DNA from: Rhodovibrio sodomensis
GTDB lineage: Bacteria; Pseudomonadota; Alphaproteobacteria; Kiloniellales; Rhodovibrionaceae
DNA length: 52,807 bases
Reading direction: 5' to 3'
NCBI RefSeq assembly: GCF_016583645.1
Contig: NZ_NRRL01000025.1
Coordinates: forward strand, 1-52,807
Below, in pieces: positions 20,815 through 29,289 of this stretch. Made by a program: the position numbers and the translations under genes. Under the pieces are notes generated by a model. The model was not told where the DNA came from, did no database searches, and was given only the letters and a program-made list of their open reading frames with translations. Each line of letters begins with the position of its first letter. Within the stretch, counting starts at the first letter, position 1.

Positions 20815-22533
20815 ATGGCGCCGGCATTGGATGACCCGTCGACGGGTCGCCAGCAGGGACGGAGACAACGCACCCCGCGCGCGGCCTGGCTGCGCGCGCT
20901 GGCCGGGCTGGTCGTCCTGCACCTGCTGCTGGTCGCCCCCAACCAGCCGGCCGCGCTGACGCTGGAGGCGCTCCGCCTGGTGCCGCTGGAACTGCCGGTG
21001 CTGGCGCTGGTGCTGGTGCTGCTGCCGGGACGCTGGGGCCTCGCCGCCGCCGGGCTCGCCGCGGCGCTGCTGACCGCGGCGACCGCGCTGAAGGCGGCCG
21101 ACCTGATCGCCTACGCCGGGTTCGGCCGGGCGGTGAACCCGGTGACCGACCTTGCCCTGCTCGGCCCGGCCTGGGACTTCACCACCGACATGCTGGGGCC
21201 GCTCGGCGCCGGCCTCGCCGCGCTCGCGGTCCTGACCGGCATGCTCCTGGTCGCCGGCATGGCATGGTGGGCGGCACGCAGCCTGGTCCGGCTGCCGGAT
21301 GCGGCTGGGCGGCGACCGGCGGTGGCCGCGGCGGCAATACTGGCGCTCGGCGTCACGACAGCCGAAGGCGTGCAGCGCCTGAGCGGCGCGGACACGCGCA
21401 CCGACGCCTTTACCAGCAGCCTGATCGCCTGGCGGATCGACAACGGCCTGCAGACCTGGCGGGCGTTCCAGAGTTTCCAGGCCAAGCTGCGCGCCGGCGC
21501 CGGCCGGGACGCGACCAACGCGCACACGCTGGCCAGGCTGCAGGGCCGCGACGTCCTGCTGGTGTTCGTCGAATCCTATGGCCGAAGCGCGCTCGCCCAG
21601 CCGCGCTACGCCCGCCAGCTGGCGCCCGCGCTCGACCGGCTGGCCGCGGCCGCCCAGGCGCGCGATTACGCGGTCCACTCCGCCTGGCTGGAGGCGCCAA
21701 CGGTCGGCGGCAGCAGCTGGCTGTCGCACGCCAGCCTGCTGTCCGGCCTGTGGATCGACAGCCAGGCGCGCTACGACGCGCTCACCGCCTCCAACTGGCC
21801 GACCCTGATCGACCGGTTCGAGGCGGCCGGCTGGCAAAGCCTCGCGGTCATGCCGGCGATCACCGGACCGTGGCCGGAAGGACGGGCGTTCGGCTACGAC
21901 CGGCTGCTGGATGCCGAGGCGCTGGACTACGCCGGGCCGGCGTTCAACTGGGTGACCATGCCGGACCAGTACACGCTGGCCGCAATGCAGCGGAAGGCCC
22001 TGTCGGATCCGGGCGACCGGCCGGTGTTCGCCCAGGTCGCGCTGATCTCCAGCCACGCGCCCTGGACGCCGATCCCGGAGGTCGTGCCCTGGTCCAGGAT
22101 CGAGGACGGACAGCTGTTTGCCCGCTTCGTCGACGGCCAGGACCCGCCTAGCGTGGTCTGGCAGGACAACGAGAAGGTGCGCCGGCTGTACGGCCAGGCG
22201 CTGGCCTATTCGCTCGACAGCGTGGCGAGCTTCGTGCGCCACCGGCTGGCCGAGGGCAGCGTCGTGCTGCTGCTGGGCGACCATCAGGCGGCGCCGCTGG
22301 TGACGGGGCCCGACGCCGGGCGCGCGGTGCCCACCCACCTGATCGTGCCGCAGGAGCTGCGCGACGGCGCCCGGGCGCTCGGCTGGCCCGCCGGGGTGCG
22401 GCCGCCGGACGACGCGCCCAGCTGGCGGATGGACAAGCTGAAAGGCCGGCTGCTGGACGCCCTCTCGACCGGCACGGAAACTCCCGTCGCCGCCGGCCGG
22501 CCCGAGCGTGGGAGCGCGGGCGACGGCGGCTGA
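20815..22533 (+). CDS. LTA-synthase-like / sulfatase-fold membrane enzyme
   Basis: About 572 residues. Four or five membrane helices in the first 190 residues lead to a periplasmic alkaline-phosphatase-superfamily domain. The motifs resemble LTA synthase and phosphoglycerol transferases: LLVFVESYGRSAL (metal-binding Glu), GGSSWLSHASLLSG (nucleophile region), SSHAPWTP and LLGDHQAAP (metal-binding Asp-His). Such enzymes move phosphoglycerol or phosphoethanolamine from phospholipids to glycans or lipids; the substrate here is unknown. Start choice is uncertain: ATG at 20815 avoids overlapping the divergent gene, while ATG at 20740 would overlap its start. Confidence 0.8.
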   Translation: MAPALDDPSTGRQQGRRQRTPRAAWLRALAGLVVLHLLLVAPNQPAALTLEALRLVPLELPVLALVLVLLPGRWGLAAAGLAAALLTAATALKAADLIAYAGFGRAVNPVTDLALLGPAWDFTTDMLGPLGAGLAALAVLTGMLLVAGMAWWAARSLVRLPDAAGRRPAVAAAAILALGVTTAEGVQRLSGADTRTDAFTSSLIAWRIDNGLQTWRAFQSFQAKLRAGAGRDATNAHTLARLQGRDVLLVFVESYGRSALAQPRYARQLAPALDRLAAAAQARDYAVHSAWLEAPTVGGSSWLSHASLLSGLWIDSQARYDALTASNWPTLIDRFEAAGWQSLAVMPAITGPWPEGRAFGYDRLLDAEALDYAGPAFNWVTMPDQYTLAAMQRKALSDPGDRPVFAQVALISSHAPWTPIPEVVPWSRIEDGQLFARFVDGQDPPSVVWQDNEKVRRLYGQALAYSLDSVASFVRHRLAEGSVVLLLGDHQAAPLVTGPDAGRAVPTHLIVPQELRDGARALGWPAGVRPPDDAPSWRMDKLKGRLLDALSTGTETPVAAGRPERGSAGDGG

Positions 22534-22697
22534 GACCCAGCCCCGGTTCTGTAAAGCCACCACGGTTGATCGACCGGTGCGCGTGCTGGCTCCCATGTCG
22601 GCTGGGTGCGGCAACACGGCCGGGCAAACGACGACAGACGGTCCATCAAGCCTACGCCGCGGGCAACGCAACAAAACGCGAGGGGGAGGCGAACGCC

Positions 22698-22793
22698 ATG
22701 TCACGGACCTGGATCGTGTGGTTCTGGATCATCCTGGTAATCGTGTTGGCCACTGCCGCCCTGACCAGCGCACCGTTCGAGCTGTTCGGCTGA
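22698..22793 (+). CDS. 31-residue single-span membrane protein
   Basis: A small protein made almost entirely of one hydrophobic helix (WIVWFWIILVIVLATAALT) after MSRT and ending APFELFG. A strong GAGGGGGAGG ribosome-binding site lies eight bases before the ATG, which supports real translation. Function unknown. It stands alone between the sulfatase-like gene and a minus-strand gene. Confidence 0.65.
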   Translation: MSRTWIVWFWIILVIVLATAALTSAPFELFG

Positions 22794-22830
22794 ACACGGC
22801 CGACCCCATCGGCCGAGCGATCGCCGCAAA

Positions 22831-23289
22831 TCAGTCGATCCGTTTCGCCAACGCCGGGATCGGGAAGTAGGCGGCGGCGTCCGGGTGGGTGTGCCACGCC
22901 CGCTCCGTCCGGTCGCCGTCCAAGAACTTGACGCAGACCGATTGGCAGCTCTGCTGCACGGCCAGCCGGTCCGCGGCGTCGAACAGCGCCTTAACCGGCG
23001 CACGTTCGCCTGCAAGTCCAAGCGCGCAGAAATCGTCGACCATCAACGTCCGGCCAAGGGCGAGCGTGGTCCAGGGGCTGTAGGTAAAGGCGCCGTAGAC
23101 GTACCGGTCACCGGCGGTCAGCACGATCGCGCCGGCCACCGCGCCGTGCGTCCGCGCGCCCGCAAGCACCCGGTCGATGTGCGTCAGCCACGCGTCCAGG
23201 GAAATATCTGGGCGAACGGCCTCCACCAATGCGAAAGTGCGCCGGGCATCCTGCCGTGTCATTTCTCTGGCGACAAAAGGAGCGCTCAT
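22831..23289 (-). CDS. Hypothetical protein, possibly acetyltransferase-like
   Basis: A 152-residue soluble protein. MSAPFVAREMTRQDARRTFALVEA resembles the first strand and helix of GNAT domains, and GAIVLTAGDRYVYGAF the central strands, but the acetyl-CoA loop is not clear. The C-terminal half has two Cys residues in QQSCQSVCVKF. The start at 23289 is chosen over Met codons further upstream because conservation-like composition begins there; 23313 is possible. It is divergent from the Crp/Fnr-type regulator and shares a palindrome-containing promoter region with it. Confidence 0.6.
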   Translation of the reverse strand: MSAPFVAREMTRQDARRTFALVEAVRPDISLDAWLTHIDRVLAGARTHGAVAGAIVLTAGDRYVYGAFTYSPWTTLALGRTLMVDDFCALGLAGERAPVKALFDAADRLAVQQSCQSVCVKFLDGDRTERAWHTHPDAAAYFPIPALAKRID

Positions 23290-23317
23290 GCGCGGCCATC
23301 CCGAAGTCGTCATACTC

Positions 23318-23329
23318 TGAACCGGTTCA
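23318..23329. promoter_or_regulatory. Palindrome TGAACCGGTTCA
   Basis: A perfect 12-bp palindrome between the divergent hypothetical gene and the Crp/Fnr-type regulator, 31 bases before the regulator start. The position suits an autoregulatory operator. The sequence is not the FNR consensus TTGAT-N4-ATCAA. It would overlap the 5' end if the longer start (23313) of the hypothetical gene were used. Confidence 0.4.
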
Positions 23330-23359
23330 ACCAAGCCGACGCGTGACAGGGGGTCCACG

Positions 23360-24094
23360 ATGACCGGGCCAAGTTCCACGTGCCCGCCTGCGACCGGTGC
23401 CAACGCCGGCGCACGGCGCCCGGTCCGGCTCGACGCCCTGCCCCTGCTGCAAACGCTCGAAGGTACGACCCGCGCTGCCGTCGTCAAGGCGCTCACCGTT
23501 GCTACGGTCCGAAAGCACGAGCAGATCATTCAGGAAGGCGCGCCCGCCCGCACGGTCACCATCGTCGTCGACGGCGTGGTCATGGTTTGGAAGCGTCGCA
23601 GCGCCGCCGACACGCAGATCACCGGCTTTCTGTTTCCCGGCGACCTGCTGGGCACGCTGGTGGGCGACCGCTACCTCTACAGTGCGCGCGCCGTGATCGA
23701 CGGCAGACTGGCCCAGGTGACGCGTGCGCATCTGGCCGAGCTGGCGGAGCGCCACCCCGACCTGCGGCACGCGCTTTACCGCAACGTCGCCAGCGACTTC
23801 GCGCTGGTTCAGGATCAGTTGCTGATCCTGGGCGCGATGAGCGCGGTCGAACGGGTGGCGACCGCGCTGCTGCAGTTCGAGCGCCGGCAGCAGGCCCGCG
23901 GGATGGGCCAGGGTGTGCCGGTCTGGCTGCCGATGCGCCGCACCGACCTCGCCTCCTACCTGGGACTGGAGCTGCCGACCTTGAGCCGGGCGTTCAGTCG
24001 GCTGCGCCGGGAAGGCGTGATCGCCAGCCCGTCGACCACCGACGTCACCATCCGCGACCGCGACGCACTGATCCGGGTAAGCTGCGACGCCTAG
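23360..24094 (+). CDS. Crp/Fnr-family transcriptional regulator
   Basis: A 244-residue regulator with an N-terminal cyclic-nucleotide-binding-like beta roll (about residues 30-140, with GAPARTVTIVVDG and FLFPGDLLG), a dimerisation helix and a C-terminal winged helix (about 190-240). The recognition helix LGLELPTLSRAFSRLRREGVI matches the Fnr/FixK type. There is no N-terminal cluster of four Cys, so it should not carry an iron-sulfur cluster like classical FNR. Targets unknown; a palindrome just upstream suggests self-control. Confidence 0.88.
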   Translation: MTGPSSTCPPATGANAGARRPVRLDALPLLQTLEGTTRAAVVKALTVATVRKHEQIIQEGAPARTVTIVVDGVVMVWKRRSAADTQITGFLFPGDLLGTLVGDRYLYSARAVIDGRLAQVTRAHLAELAERHPDLRHALYRNVASDFALVQDQLLILGAMSAVERVATALLQFERRQQARGMGQGVPVWLPMRRTDLASYLGLELPTLSRAFSRLRREGVIASPSTTDVTIRDRDALIRVSCDA

Positions 24095-24276
24095 ACCCGG
24101 CTTGCCGCCGCCGACCGCGAGCAGGGCGCCGTGGCGCGCCGCCGACCGGTGGACGTCCAGCCCCAGGTCCGCGACCGCCCGGTCGAAGGCGACGCGGTGG
24201 CCGTCGCGCTCGCTTTCCGCCAGCCCGCCGCACAGGCGAACAGCGGCGCGGCGCGCAGCGCGGTCCGCCTCTCACG

Positions 24277-24897
24277 TCAGCGGAAGTGCGCCGGCGCGAG
24301 ATCGCCGGCCGCATCCACGTCGGACAGGGTCTCGAGCGTGCGCCAGCCAAGCCCCGCGCGGTCCAGGTTCGCGATCGTATCGCGCAGGGCGTGCGGGCCG
24401 CTCCAGCGCACGCCCTTAAACGGCGGGCGTTTGCGCGCCCGGGCGCCGAGCCCGACCAGCCAGTAACCGCCGTCGTCCGCCGGGCCCAGCACGGCGTCGC
24501 CGCCGTCCAGCCCCGCGAACGCCGCCGCGACCTGCGCCGGGCCCAGATCCGGGATATCGCTGCCCACCAGCACGACCGGACCCGGCGGCAGGGTGGCCAT
24601 CGGCCGTGCCATCCGCCGGCCCAGATCGCCCGGGCCTTGCGGCATGGCGCGGACCCGCGCGCGGCCGGCACCGGGCATCCAGCGCAGATCGCCCGCGGCC
24701 CGGTCGGGCGTGACCGCCAGCCAGGTCGTCCAGCGCGGATCGGGCGCCAGCCGGCGCAGCAGCCGGGCCAGCATCAGCCGCTGGAAGCGCCAGGCGGTCA
24801 GGTCGCCGGCCCCGCGCGCGAGGCGCCGCTTGCCGACCCCGACCTGCGGCCGGCGGGCGAAAATCACCAGATGGCGGCGGCACGACGCGGCGGACAT
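24277..24897 (-). CDS. TIGR04282-family glycosyltransferase (DUF2064)
   Basis: A 206-residue GT-A-fold protein. LVIFARRPQVGVGKRRLA, GPVVLVGSDIPDL and LGPADDGGYWLVG are characteristic of the TIGR04282/DUF2064 family, which resembles nucleotidyl or glycosyl transferases. It starts six bases after the stop of the upstream TIGR04283-type gene, the usual pairing of these two families. The real sugar or acceptor is unknown. Confidence 0.85.
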   Translation of the reverse strand: MSAASCRRHLVIFARRPQVGVGKRRLARGAGDLTAWRFQRLMLARLLRRLAPDPRWTTWLAVTPDRAAGDLRWMPGAGRARVRAMPQGPGDLGRRMARPMATLPPGPVVLVGSDIPDLGPAQVAAAFAGLDGGDAVLGPADDGGYWLVGLGARARKRPPFKGVRWSGPHALRDTIANLDRAGLGWRTLETLSDVDAAGDLAPAHFR

Positions 24898-24903
24898 CCG
24901 GGC

Positions 24904-25743
24904 TCAGCCGTACAGACGGCGCACCAGCCGCAGCGGCACGCCCAGCAGGTACAGCCCCAGCACGCAAAGATTGCGCGCTGGGCGCGCCCACCAGCCGCCG
25001 CGGCGGTAGCGGGCCGCGCTGGTCACCGCCCGCGCGTCCAGCAGCCGGATCCGCCGGCGGCCCAGCCGGCGGACCAGGTCGACATCCTCCATCAGCGGCA
25101 GCGCGCGGTAGCCGCCCACGGCGTCGTACAGCGACCGCGCGATCACCAGCCCCTGGTCGCCGTACGGCAGTCCGAACCGCCGCGCGCGCCAGTTCGCCAG
25201 CCGGGCGACCCGCTCCGCCCCGTCCGACACCTCGTCGAACGCCAGCCGGAACGCAGCCGCCGTCCGTGCCCCGGAGCCGGATCCCAGATGCGCGGCGAGC
25301 GTCCGCTCCCAGCCCGGGGCCAGGCGCGTGTCCGCGTGCAGAAACAACAGCCAGCCGCCGCATGCGGCAGCCGCTCCGGCGGCCAGCTGGGTACCGCGGC
25401 CGGCCGGGGCCGCGACCACGATGGCGCCGTGCTCGCGGGCGATCCGCTGCGTGCCGTCGGTGGAGCCGCCGTCGGCGACGATCACCTGATCGACCGCGCC
25501 GGCCGCCCGCGCCCCGCGCAGCGCGCCCAGGCAACCCGGCAGGCGCGCCCGGGCGTTCAGGGTCGGGATCACCACCGACAGGGTGTGCGCCGGATCGCTC
25601 GGCCGGGCTGGCGACACGCGACCGGGAGCCGTGGCGCACGCGTGCGCGCCGCGCGCGGCCCCGGGCGGAACGGGCTCGGCCGCGGCGGGATCGGCCGCGG
25701 CGGGATCGGCGGTGGCGGTCGCTGCTGTGGCTGACTGGGTCAT
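24904..25743 (-). CDS. TIGR04283-family glycosyltransferase
   Basis: A GT2-type transferase of 279 residues. Features are LSVVIPTLNARARLPG, VIVADGGSTDGTQRIA, LFLHADTRL (DxD-like metal site) and LPYGDQGLVI, all typical of TIGR04283. The first 55 residues are Ala/Pro-rich low complexity made by short DNA repeats (DPAAADPAAAEP) and may be dispensable; the start at 25743 precedes this tail. It forms a two-gene operon with the TIGR04282-type gene. Confidence 0.85.
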   Translation of the reverse strand: MTQSATAATATADPAAADPAAAEPVPPGAARGAHACATAPGRVSPARPSDPAHTLSVVIPTLNARARLPGCLGALRGARAAGAVDQVIVADGGSTDGTQRIAREHGAIVVAAPAGRGTQLAAGAAAACGGWLLFLHADTRLAPGWERTLAAHLGSGSGARTAAAFRLAFDEVSDGAERVARLANWRARRFGLPYGDQGLVIARSLYDAVGGYRALPLMEDVDLVRRLGRRRIRLLDARAVTSAARYRRGGWWARPARNLCVLGLYLLGVPLRLVRRLYG

Positions 25744-25831
25744 GGCGGCTTCGCTGATAGCACGATCGTGACCGCGCGTCTGCCGCCCGCGGGCTCCCCT
25801 CGGACCCGCGGGCATGCTAGGCGGTGCGGCC

Positions 25832-26917
25832 ATGCCAGCCGTTCCCGATCACGCTACCCTGACCCGCGCCTTGCGCGACCACCCGCGCTTTGCCGACCTG
25901 GGCGACGACGAGCTGCGGCCGATGGCCGTCAAGGGCCTGGCGCACGACCACTTCCGCGTGGGCACGCGCGGCTGGGTCTTGCGGGTGCCCAAGCAGAGCC
26001 AGTTCGCGCTGTCAGCCGCCGACAACCTGTGCTACCAGGCCGCCTGCTTCGAGCGGGTCAGCACGAGCGGGCACGCGCCCGAGCTGGCCGCCGTCCTGCC
26101 ACCGGACCAGCGCCTGCCGATGGGCGCGCTGGCGGTGCGGGAGATCGTCGGCCGCCCGCCCCGCCTGCCCGACGATCTACCCGCCCTCGCCACCGCGATG
26201 GCCCGGGTGCACGGCCTGCCCGTGCCCGAGGCGGACGCGCGCGCGCCACTCGCCGACCACACCGACGCGGTCGCCGGCGCGCTGGCGGAGATCGAGGCGC
26301 AGGCCGCCTACCTCGAGGTGGCCGATCTCGACCCCGCGGCCCGGGCGGAAATCGCCGACGAGCTGGCCTGGGCGCGCGATTTCGCGGCCCGCGGCAGCGG
26401 TCGGCACCAACCGGTGCGCCTGGTGCTGACCGACACGCATCCGGGCAATTTCCTGATCGACGCGGACGGCCGGGCCGTGATCGTCGATCTGGAGAAGGCG
26501 CTCTACGGCTCGCCCGGAACCGATCTCGCCCACGCCACGCTGTACAGTTCGACCACCTGGGACCCGGACACGCACGCCGACCTGTCGGTCGGCCAGCTGG
26601 GGGCGTACTACCGGCACTACCTGGAGATCGTCGGGCCGGAGCTCGCCGCGCGGATCCGCCCGTGGCTGGTGGCGATGCGCCGGATCACCTTCCTGCGGGC
26701 GATCACCTGGTGCGTCATGTGGTCGGTCGAACACCGCCGCGCGGCGCGCGCGGACGCCGGGGCAAGCGGGCGCGACTGGTCGGCGGAGAACACCGATCCC
26801 GCCCTGATCGCCCATGTCGCCGACCGGGTCGGCGAATACCTGCGCCCGGCGACGCTGCGGCGGATGCGCGCCGAATGGCGGAAGGCGCCGGGCCTGGACG
26901 CGGAACTGGGCGACTAG
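25832..26917 (+). CDS. Aminoglycoside-phosphotransferase-like kinase
   Basis: A 361-residue protein kinase-like phosphotransferase (APH/ChoK fold). The catalytic loop LVLTDTHPGNFLID and metal-binding VIVDLEKALYG appear around residues 200-225, although the usual catalytic H-x-D is represented by T-D-T-H-P-G-N. An N-terminal VLRVPKQSQ may contain the ATP-binding Lys. Small-molecule or aminosugar substrate unknown. An AGGCGG ribosome-binding site supports 25832. The TAG stop at 26915-26917 is formed by the boundary of the family B repeat. Confidence 0.8.
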   Translation: MPAVPDHATLTRALRDHPRFADLGDDELRPMAVKGLAHDHFRVGTRGWVLRVPKQSQFALSAADNLCYQAACFERVSTSGHAPELAAVLPPDQRLPMGALAVREIVGRPPRLPDDLPALATAMARVHGLPVPEADARAPLADHTDAVAGALAEIEAQAAYLEVADLDPAARAEIADELAWARDFAARGSGRHQPVRLVLTDTHPGNFLIDADGRAVIVDLEKALYGSPGTDLAHATLYSSTTWDPDTHADLSVGQLGAYYRHYLEIVGPELAARIRPWLVAMRRITFLRAITWCVMWSVEHRRAARADAGASGRDWSAENTDPALIAHVADRVGEYLRPATLRRMRAEWRKAPGLDAELGD

Positions 26918-27030
26918 AGCAAAATCCATGAAGGTCGAGCTGACCTTCATCGTGAATCTTGCTCTAACTGCTGGCAGAGAGAGCAAGATTCAGCTGAAAG
27001 GTGGCTTCGCCTTTCAGCATCTTGCTCTAG
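26914..27030. repeat. Double-hairpin CTAG element, family B, copy 1
   Basis: 117 bp from CTAG to CTAG. The first hairpin (AGCAAAAT...ATCTTGCTCT, inner AAGGTCGAGCTGACCTT) and second hairpin (AGAGCAAGAT...ATCTTGCTCT, inner CTGAAAGG...CCTTTCAG) are separated by a short spacer. The left CTAG contains the TAG stop of the phosphotransferase gene. The binding-protein gene starts about 100 bases further on. Confidence 0.9.
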
Positions 27031-27132
27031 ACCATCAATCTCCCGTGAGGGCGGCTGACACCGGCCGTTGCCGGCAATAGCTTGGGGTGGGCTAGGCCGT
27101 TGGACACACCACCGACTTTAAGGGGAGCGACG

Positions 27133-28395
27133 ATGACGATATCCCGGGCGCGCACGGCCCCAGCCGGCGCGATGGCGGGCCGTACGCTGCTGGCGGGCCT
27201 CGCGTTGGCGACCGGCCTGACAGTCGCGGGGCCCGCGGGGGCCGACGACGGCGTGATGAGCTACGACACCGCGGTCGCGCGGGCCGAGGGCCAGACGGTC
27301 TACTTTAACGCCTGGGGCGGCGATCCGCAGGTCAACCAATACATCGATTGGGTTGCCGAGCAGGTCGACACCCGCTTCGGCATCGACCTGCGCCACGTCA
27401 AGCTGTCCGATACGGCGAACGCCGTCACCCGCGTGCTGTCGGAAAAGACCGCCGGGCGCGACGAAGGCGGGTCGATCGACCTGATTTGGATCAACGGCGA
27501 AAATTTCGCCAAGATGAAGCAGAACGATCTGCTCTACGGCCCGTTCGCCGACAAGCTGCCGAACTGGGACTTGGTCGACTTCGACGAAAAGCCGACCACG
27601 AAGATCGACTTCACCATACCGACCGACGCCTACGAGGCGCCCTGGGGCATGGCGAAGTTCAACTTCATTTACGACAGCGCCTGGATCGATCCAGCGGACA
27701 CGCCCGAGAGCATGCAAGAGCTGGCCGCCTGGGCCGAAGCGCATCCGGGCCGGCTGAGCTACCCGGCCCCGCCGGACTTCCTGGGCACGACCTTCCTGAA
27801 GCAGGCGCTGATCGAGCTCACCCCCAAACGCGATCTGCTGCAGGAGCCGGTCAAGTCGGATGCGCAGTTCCAGCGCGTCACGGAGCCGCTCTGGGCGTTC
27901 CTGGACGAGCTGCACCCGCATCTGTGGCGCGACGGCAAGGATTTCCCGAAGAGCGGGCCGGCGCAAGTGCAGATGCTGAACGACGCCGTGCTCGACATCG
28001 CGCTGTCGTTCTACCCCTCCCAGGCCTCCGGCCTGATCCAGGAGGGGCGTCTGCCGGAGAGTGCGCGCACCTTCGTGTTCGACAGCGGCATGATCGGCAA
28101 CACCCATTTCGTCGCGATCCCCTACAACGCCGCGCACAAGGCGGGCGCGATGGTGGTCGCGAGCTTCCTGATGAGCCCGGAAGCCCAGGCGCGCAAGGCC
28201 CGCCCGGAGGTCTGGGGCGATCAGACCGTGCTCGACGTCGACGAACTGGCGCCGCAGCAGCGGCGGCTGTTCCAGCAGATCGACCGGGGCAAGGCGACCC
28301 TGAGCCCAAGCGAACTCGGCCCCACCCTGCTGGAGCCGCATCCGACTTGGATGACCCGGATCGAGCAGGGATGGCAGAAGCGCTACGGCAGCTGA
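27133..28395 (+). CDS. YnjB-like ABC transporter substrate-binding protein
   Basis: A 420-residue exported binding protein of the YnjB group (COG4134). Residues 1-35 form a signal peptide ending AGPAGA-DDG. Diagnostic stretches are VYFNAWGGDPQVNQYIDW, DLIWINGENFAKMK, LLYGPFADKLPNW and the C-terminal HPTWMTRIEQGWQKRYG. The ligand of this family is not firmly established. AGGGGAGCG precedes the ATG. No matching permease or ATPase follows, so the transporter partners must be elsewhere. Confidence 0.88.
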   Translation: MTISRARTAPAGAMAGRTLLAGLALATGLTVAGPAGADDGVMSYDTAVARAEGQTVYFNAWGGDPQVNQYIDWVAEQVDTRFGIDLRHVKLSDTANAVTRVLSEKTAGRDEGGSIDLIWINGENFAKMKQNDLLYGPFADKLPNWDLVDFDEKPTTKIDFTIPTDAYEAPWGMAKFNFIYDSAWIDPADTPESMQELAAWAEAHPGRLSYPAPPDFLGTTFLKQALIELTPKRDLLQEPVKSDAQFQRVTEPLWAFLDELHPHLWRDGKDFPKSGPAQVQMLNDAVLDIALSFYPSQASGLIQEGRLPESARTFVFDSGMIGNTHFVAIPYNAAHKAGAMVVASFLMSPEAQARKARPEVWGDQTVLDVDELAPQQRRLFQQIDRGKATLSPSELGPTLLEPHPTWMTRIEQGWQKRYGS

Positions 28396-28439
28396 CGGGG
28401 GCGCTCTAACTGGGCAGCTGCCGGTGCGCCGTCGCCGGG

Positions 28440-28491
28440 CCAGAACGCCGAGCCAGAACGACGGGCCAGAACGACGGGCCAGAACCGACCG
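28440..28491. repeat. Four tandem 13-bp units
   Basis: Consecutive 13-bp units at 28440, 28453, 28466 and 28479, with consensus CCAGAACGACGGG. Units 2 and 3 are identical; units 1 and 4 are diverged. They lie in non-coding DNA just downstream of the binding-protein gene. Confidence 0.8.
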
Positions 28492-28635
28492 CTCCGGCGA
28501 CCGGGCCCGGCGTGGCGACGGCGGACCGACGCAGGTGGCCCGTCTCCGCGCAACCTGCGGGGTATGGCCTTCGCTCACACCAACACCCGGGCGGTCGACG
28601 CCGCGGCGGACGAGGGCAACCCGTCCGAATCTCGC

Positions 28636-28884
28636 TTACACCCAGTAAGCGTCTCCCGGGCCCGCCTGCGATCCCGAGGTCTCGAGCCGGACATCCAACC
28701 GCCGGGCGACCCGTTCCGCTGCGATCCGGCACGGGCCGCCGCGGGGACAGGGATGTCGGCCGACCAAGCATGTCTCGGCGACCCGGTTGAAAATCAGCCG
28801 CCCCGCGTCGGCCTGCCCTTCGTCGAGCAGCCGTTCGGCCTCCGCCATCAGGTACTCGCACGTCTTGGGTCCGTCCCACGGCAT
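28636..28884 (-). CDS. Small hypothetical protein
   Basis: An 82-residue soluble protein I do not recognise. It begins MPWDGPKTCEYLMAEAERLLDEGQ, has an amphipathic helix and then a Cys-rich stretch (ETCLVGRHPCPRGGPC). The amino-acid makeup looks like a real protein rather than a shadow, but the ribosome-binding site is weak. It may form an operon with the coiled-coil gene about 225 bases upstream. Confidence 0.5.
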   Translation of the reverse strand: MPWDGPKTCEYLMAEAERLLDEGQADAGRLIFNRVAETCLVGRHPCPRGGPCRIAAERVARRLDVRLETSGSQAGPGDAYWV

Positions 28885-29109
28885 GGCGGAATCGTATCAG
28901 CCTTATTATTGTATGCAAGCACACGCGAATCTGTATGCACTCGGATCAATCGTCACGCAACGCGCGGCGGGGAGGGGTCACGGCCCTGCCGGCGGGCCGC
29001 TCAAAGATCGAGCCGGAAGGTCCCGACGCCCTCCGGCCCGCGATTGCTCGGACATTGTGCGGTCGGCGCCGGATCACCGCCGACGGGCGATCCGTTCTCG
29101 GTGCCCGAC

Positions 29110-29289
29110 TCACCGGTGCGTCGGCGGCGGGGTCACGCCGCAGCACCTGAGATACTCCTTGAGATCGTCGCCGGTCACGATGCCGCCTTCGCGCTGCAGG
29201 GTCTCCAGCTTCCCCTTCAGCTCCTCGACCTCGCGCTTCAACCGGTCGATCTCGGCCTGGAGCTCCTCCTTGCTCGGCTCGCGCGACAT
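29110..29289 (-). CDS. 59-residue coiled-coil protein
   Basis: A short gene encoding MSREPSKEELQAEIDRLK followed by further heptads (VEELKGKLETLQ), GGIVTGDDLKEYL and a Cys-Cys pair near the C-terminus. Residues 7-33 form a clear coiled coil. Codon-position GC bias looks coding. Function unknown; it could be a small oligomerising or regulatory partner. Confidence 0.6.
   Translation of the reverse strand: MSREPSKEELQAEIDRLKREVEELKGKLETLQREGGIVTGDDLKEYLRCCGVTPPPTHR

Noticed and set aside
27031..27132. Possible riboswitch before the YnjB-like gene
   Set aside because: A GGGGTGGGC stretch first suggested a TPP element, but the other conserved TPP sequences are absent.
28946..29146. Minus-strand 66-codon open frame
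   Set aside because: Arg/Ala-rich composition typical of GC shadows, and it overlaps the more convincing coiled-coil gene in another frame.
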